This document shows positions 7,230 to 9,793 of a stretch of DNA of 9,793 nt, piece after piece (position 1 is the first letter of the stretch; the number at the start of each line of letters is the position of its first letter). The stretch is taken from positions 1 to 9,793 of the forward strand of contig CAILTZ010000801.1 of assembly GCA_903837255.1 (NCBI GenBank), in the 5' to 3' direction. A program made the translations under genes and the position numbers. The notes beneath the pieces were generated by a model, which had not been told where the DNA came from, searched no databases, and saw nothing but the letters and a program-made list of their open reading frames with translations. The DNA is from an uncultured Pirellula sp. Lineage in GTDB: Bacteria; Planctomycetota; Planctomycetia; Pirellulales; Pirellulaceae.

Positions 7230-9226
7230 GGTTTGCGTGTCGCTTGAAGGCCTGCGTCGAGCAGTTCGATGATCCGGTCTGGATCGTAAACGCAGCCACC
7301 CCAGGTCCCCCCGCTGGCGCTTTGCAAGGCGGCCCAGAGGCGGGTGTCGGTCGGTAGCCGAGGGTCCGCCGAGAGTCCTGGATGGGTTGCACGGTTGGCC
7401 AGGATTTCCGCTCCTCGCTGGGGTGAAAATCTCGCTCCATCGGAACCGACAAAATCGACACTTGCGTTTAAGCTCGTTCGGTCGATGAGGATCTCGATGA
7501 GGTCACCATCTTGGATTTTGCCGACTGGGCCTCCGGCGAGAGCCTCGGGGCCCACATGTCCGATGCAGGCTCCGGTGCTCACGCCTGAAAAGCGAGCGTC
7601 GGTGATGACCGCAACATGCTTGCCGTATTCGAGGTATCGCAGGGCGCTGGTCAGTTGATAGGTTTCCTCCATTCCCGTGCCCATCGGGCCGCATCCGATG
7701 AGCACCGCGATATCGCCAGCTTTGAGCGGGTTTGGATGTTGGCCTTTGGCCGCCGCGACGGCTTGTTTCTCGGAAGTAAAAACGCGAGCTGGACCCAATT
7801 TGCGGTACACACCATCGGGATCGATCACGCTCGGATCGATCGCAGTGGATTTGATGACCGAGCCTTCGGGTGCGATGTTTCCTTTGGGAAAGCAGACGGT
7901 GCTAGTCATTCCCATCCGCTTGGCGCTCGACGGTGGAATGATGACTTGGTCTGGATCGACACCATCGCGTGCCTTGAGGATTTCTCGCATGGCTCGGCGA
8001 CGCGGGGAGTCTTTCCAGCGATCGAGGATTTGGTTCCAGGTCATCCCGGTGACGGTTTTGCATTCGCACTTGGCGATCCCTAGCTCGCGAAGGTGCCACA
8101 TGATTTCTGGGACACCGCCGGCCAGGAACAGGCGGATTGTCGGGTGGAACTGAGGCCCATTGGGCAAGACATCTACGAAGCGACTAATCTTGCGATTCAG
8201 TTCGGTCCAGGTTTCTAGGCTTGGCCGCTCAATGCCCGCAGCGAAGGCGACGGCCGGGATGTGGAGCAGCAGATTGGTCGAGCCCCCGCAGGCCGCATGC
8301 ACAGCGATCGCATTGTGAAAAGAGTCCTCGCAGAGGATGTCGGAGAGTTTGGCTTTGCGTTGATGCTGGTCCCAAAGGATCTTGGCCGATTGACGTGCGA
8401 TATCGAGCCAGACTGGTTGACCGCTAGGTGCAAGTGCTGCATGCGGGGCGGTCATCCCTAGGGCTTCTGCGATGACTTGGCTGGTCGCTGCGGTACCGAG
8501 GAACTGGCAACCGCCTCCGGGTGAACCGCAAGCTCGGCAACCTGCCGCAGAGGCTTCCTCCAGGGAGATCATGCCATTGGTGTACCTAGCGCCGATCGTT
8601 TGGACTTTACCCAGATCCTCTTCGGGGCCTTGCTCGTTGCGTGCAGGTAGGGTCACACCTCCGGGTACAACGACGCTCGGGAGATTCGAGACTCCGGCCA
8701 GTGCGATCATCATGGCCGGTAGCCCTTTGTCGCAGGTCGCTACACCCATGACGCCTCGACGGGTTGGTAACGATCGGATCAATCGGCGAAAGACGATCGC
8801 CGCATCGTTGCGATAAGGGAGCGAGTCGAACATCCCTGTGGTGCCTTGGGTTCGTCCATCGCACGGATCGCTGACGTAACCGGCAAACGGAACCCCGCCG
8901 TTTTCGTAGAACCACTCGGCCGCTGCCCGCACCAACAATCCAACTTCCCAGTGACCGGTATGGTACCCAAGCGCGATCGGGTGGCCGTCTTCGGCACGCA
9001 TTCCACCCTGGGTACTCAAGAGCAAAAACTGTGGCCCGAGCATCTTTTTCGGGTCCCAACCCATCCCAGCGTTTTGGGTCCAACCGAAAAGATCTCCGCT
9101 GGACCACGTGCGAAGCATTTCGTCGGTCAGGGGCAAAGAGCCTTGTGGGCCTGAGCCGGCGGTATTCAGTGCGACATCGCTTCCGGCGTTTTCCAGAAAG
9201 GCTTCGAAATCAAACGCTCTAGACAT
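7226..9226 (-). CDS. yjhG: YjhG/YagF-type sugar-acid dehydratase (IlvD/Edd superfamily), probable D-xylonate dehydratase
   Basis: The 666-residue cytoplasmic enzyme removes water from an aldonic acid (D-xylonate in characterised YjhG/YagF proteins) to give a 2-keto-3-deoxy acid. It has the long YjhG/YagF form rather than the roughly 560-residue IlvD form. Recognisable family blocks are [15 protein letters not shown] at 43-57, [21 protein letters not shown] from 119, [11 protein letters not shown] at 161-171, [13 protein letters not shown] at 234-246, [18 protein letters not shown] in the C-terminal third, and [20 protein letters not shown]. Probable iron-sulfur ligands are Cys122, Cys165 and Cys240. 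Lys167 next to Asp166 is the position of the modified Lys in IlvD. The ATG at 9226 has only a weak GGA upstream. Its TGA overlaps the pabA start. Substrate is inferred from the family; other aldonates remain possible. No sugar transporter or aldolase gene is visible here. Confidence 0.93.
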   Translation of the reverse strand: MSRAFDFEAFLENAGSDVALNTAGSGPQGSLPLTDEMLRTWSSGDLFGWTQNAGMGWDPKKMLGPQFLLLSTQGGMRAEDGHPIALGYHTGHWEVGLLVRAAAEWFYENGGVPFAGYVSDPCDGRTQGTTGMFDSLPYRNDAAIVFRRLIRSLPTRRGVMGVATCDKGLPAMMIALAGVSNLPSVVVPGGVTLPARNEQGPEEDLGKVQTIGARYTNGMISLEEASAAGCRACGSPGGGCQFLGTAATSQVIAEALGMTAPHAALAPSGQPVWLDIARQSAKILWDQHQRKAKLSDILCEDSFHNAIAVHAACGGSTNLLLHIPAVAFAAGIERPSLETWTELNRKISRFVDVLPNGPQFHPTIRLFLAGGVPEIMWHLRELGIAKCECKTVTGMTWNQILDRWKDSPRRRAMREILKARDGVDPDQVIIPPSSAKRMGMTSTVCFPKGNIAPEGSVIKSTAIDPSVIDPDGVYRKLGPARVFTSEKQAVAAAKGQHPNPLKAGDIAVLIGCGPMGTGMEETYQLTSALRYLEYGKHVAVITDARFSGVSTGACIGHVGPEALAGGPVGKIQDGDLIEILIDRTSLNASVDFVGSDGARFSPQRGAEILANRATHPGLSADPRLPTDTRLWAALQSASGGTWGGCVYDPDRIIELLDAGLQATRKP

Positions 9227-9295
9227 GGGGTCGATCCAAGTGGTGATCAGGATTCAGGTCATCGCAAAGGGAGCCAGAAATCGCTCTCGTTGTCA

Positions 9296-9344
9296 ATGAA
9301 TAATTGATAATTGATAATGGATAATGGATAATTGGCAATGGATA
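9296..9344. repeat. Seven tandem imperfect heptamers (ATGGATA/ATTGATA)
   Basis: Forty-nine bases divide exactly into seven 7-bp units: ATGAATA, ATTGATA, ATTGATA, ATGGATA, ATGGATA, ATTGGCA, ATGGATA. The array lies 70 bp upstream of the dehydratase start and is AT-rich in an otherwise GC-rich neighbourhood. It is a short-period microsatellite. A perfect TTGACA on the minus strand (9296-9291) overlaps its edge by one base. Confidence 0.85.
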
Positions 9345-9424
9345 CTGGAAACTCCAGCCGCTCGTTCATCCCGTCGGCTAGCTCCTAGACGCGGATCTTG
9401 TAGTAGGGGGTTTTGCCGTAGGGT

Positions 9425-9466
9425 GGGTCGAGCGGCAGTCCTGCGCAACCCATCATCGAACATGGG
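9425..9466. repeat. Imperfect hairpins in non-coding sequence (REP-like)
   Basis: Two overlapping inverted repeats are visible. GGGT at 9425-9428 can pair with ACCC at 9448-9451 around a GCAG/CTGC inner stem. CCCAT at 9449-9453 pairs with ATGGG at 9462-9466. The stretch has no credible coding frame and resembles the palindromic intergenic repeats common in bacterial genomes. Family membership would need a genome-wide copy count. Confidence 0.4.
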
Positions 9467-9499
9467 GGTCGTCCACTTCAAAAATCCCAAGCCCAAAGC

Positions 9500-9533
9500 G
9501 GACCGCTAATGGACGCTGATGGACCGCTGATGG
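9500..9533. repeat. Short near-tandem repeats of GGACCGCTGAT
   Basis: Three adjacent units, GGACCGCTAAT (9500-9510), GGACGCTGAT (9511-9520) and GGACCGCTGAT (9521-9531), are followed by GG. The last unit merges into the first copy of the 78-bp repeat, whose opening bases are the same ACCGCTGATGG. This looks like the degenerate edge of the larger array. Confidence 0.6.
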
Positions 9534-9793
9534 AGCAGCCAAGCAGCCTTACGCGCGGTCGCCCCCCTCATCCCCCCCGCCCCTTCTCCCCCGTCAAAGC
9601 CCGGGGGCGAAGGGGGGCCAAGCGAACGGGATGTTCACCATCAGCGAATATTAGTGTTCATCAGCGGTTTCAATCTCTGACCGCTGATGGAGCAGCCAAG
9701 CGATTGGGATGTTCACCATCAGCGAATATTAGCGTTCATCAGCGGTTTCAATCTCTGACCGCTGATGGAGCAGCCAAGCGGATGGGATGTTCA
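9523..9793. repeat. 78-bp tandem repeat array, first copy interrupted, continuing past the window
   Basis: Copies begin with ACCGCTGATGGAGCAGCCAA at 9523, 9680 and 9758. The second copy is complete (9680-9757, 78 bp), the third is cut by the window edge, and the first is split by an insertion at 9545-9623. The copies are nearly identical apart from small changes such as GAACGGG, GATTGGG and GGATGGG after the CCAAGC. At each junction CATCAGCGGT (9659-9668 and 9737-9746) and ACCGCTGATG (9680-9689 and 9758-9767) form perfect 10-bp stems with an 11-nt loop. No ORF of note runs through it. Confidence 0.85.
9538..9623. mobile_element. 72-bp GC-rich hairpin element with 7-bp flanking direct repeat inside a repeat copy
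   Basis: The sequence 9545-9616 interrupts an otherwise intact 78-bp repeat and is flanked by GCCAAGC at 9538-9544 and 9617-9623. The uninterrupted copy at 9680 has a single GCCAAGC, which is the expected empty site. Inside the element, arms 9580-9593 and 9602-9615 pair over 14 positions with one mismatch (CCCCTTCTCCCCCG against CGGGGGCGAAGGGG). It encodes nothing, so it would be a REP- or MITE-like non-autonomous element moved by another enzyme. Replication slippage between short repeats is the alternative. Confidence 0.5.

Larger units (their letters stand above)
9227..9793. other. Gene-free repeat-rich region upstream of the dehydratase
   Basis: No frame here has the composition or family resemblance of a gene. 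The first 64 bp (9227-9290) form the dehydratase leader and contain no clear -10. The remainder holds, in order, the heptamer array, the hairpin stretch, short near-repeats, and the 78-bp repeat array with the inserted element. Confidence 0.75.

Noticed and set aside
7616..8153. Plus-strand ORFs opposite the dehydratase
   Set aside because: Shadows of a strongly conserved coding sequence on the other strand.
7226..9226. Calling the dehydratase IlvD (branched-chain amino acid biosynthesis)
   Set aside because: Length of 666 residues and blocks such as [15 protein letters not shown] and the [21 protein letters not shown] region fit the YjhG/YagF group better than IlvD.
9293..9496. 67-codon minus-strand ORF across the heptamer array and hairpin stretch
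   Set aside because: Its C-terminal end is a direct translation of the 7-bp repeat (QLSIIH-type periodicity), and the rest is translated palindromic repeat. There is no family resemblance.
9523..9793. CRISPR array
   Set aside because: The 78-bp units are tandem and nearly identical throughout; there are no unique spacers of constant length and no cas genes.

Overview
The window looks like a stretch of a planctomycete (Planctomycetota, Pirellulaceae-like) chromosome. This is inferred from gene content, not from a marker gene. It has a secreted formylglycine-type sulfatase next to an exported PQQ-type beta-propeller protein, an internally duplicated ABC-2 permease, a DUF2203 protein, and mostly poor or absent Shine-Dalgarno sequences. 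No rRNA, tRNA, integrase, transposase or CRISPR array was seen.

Layout, left to right. (a) 1-2564, minus strand: an exported PQQ-like beta-propeller protein that runs off the left edge, preceded by a secreted arylsulfatase. A strong intrinsic terminator lies between them and almost touches the propeller start codon. (b) 2778-4488, minus strand: a compact four-gene run, transcribed in the order DUF2203 protein, MazG-like nucleotide pyrophosphohydrolase, QueD-type pterin synthase, stand-alone degenerate receiver domain. Gaps are 31, 27 and 9 bp, so it is probably one operon. (c) 4489-4771: a divergent intergenic region with candidate promoter elements and a 13-bp palindrome. (d) 4772-6616, plus strand: a large ABC-2 permease built from two similar halves, with no ATPase gene nearby. 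It ends 7 bp from the end of the convergent gene. (e) 6624-9226, minus strand: a YjhG/YagF-type sugar-acid dehydratase whose stop codon overlaps the start codon of a PabA/TrpG-type glutamine amidotransferase (ATGA). (f) 9227-9793: 567 bp without a gene, filled with repeats. These are seven tandem heptamers, a hairpin-rich stretch, short near-repeats, and a 78-bp tandem repeat. One 78-bp copy is split by a 72-bp GC-rich hairpin element flanked by a 7-bp direct repeat.

Most genes are housekeeping or catabolic. The sulfatase and propeller protein act outside the cytoplasm, probably on sulfated polysaccharides in the sulfatase's case. The dehydratase would feed sugar acids (D-xylonate type) into 2-keto-3-deoxy intermediates. 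QueD and MazG act on pterin or nucleotide substrates. I found no clear evidence of an undescribed defence or mobile system. The most unusual items are the repeat region with its apparently inserted hairpin element, the dehydratase-amidotransferase overlap, and the terminator placed against a start codon.
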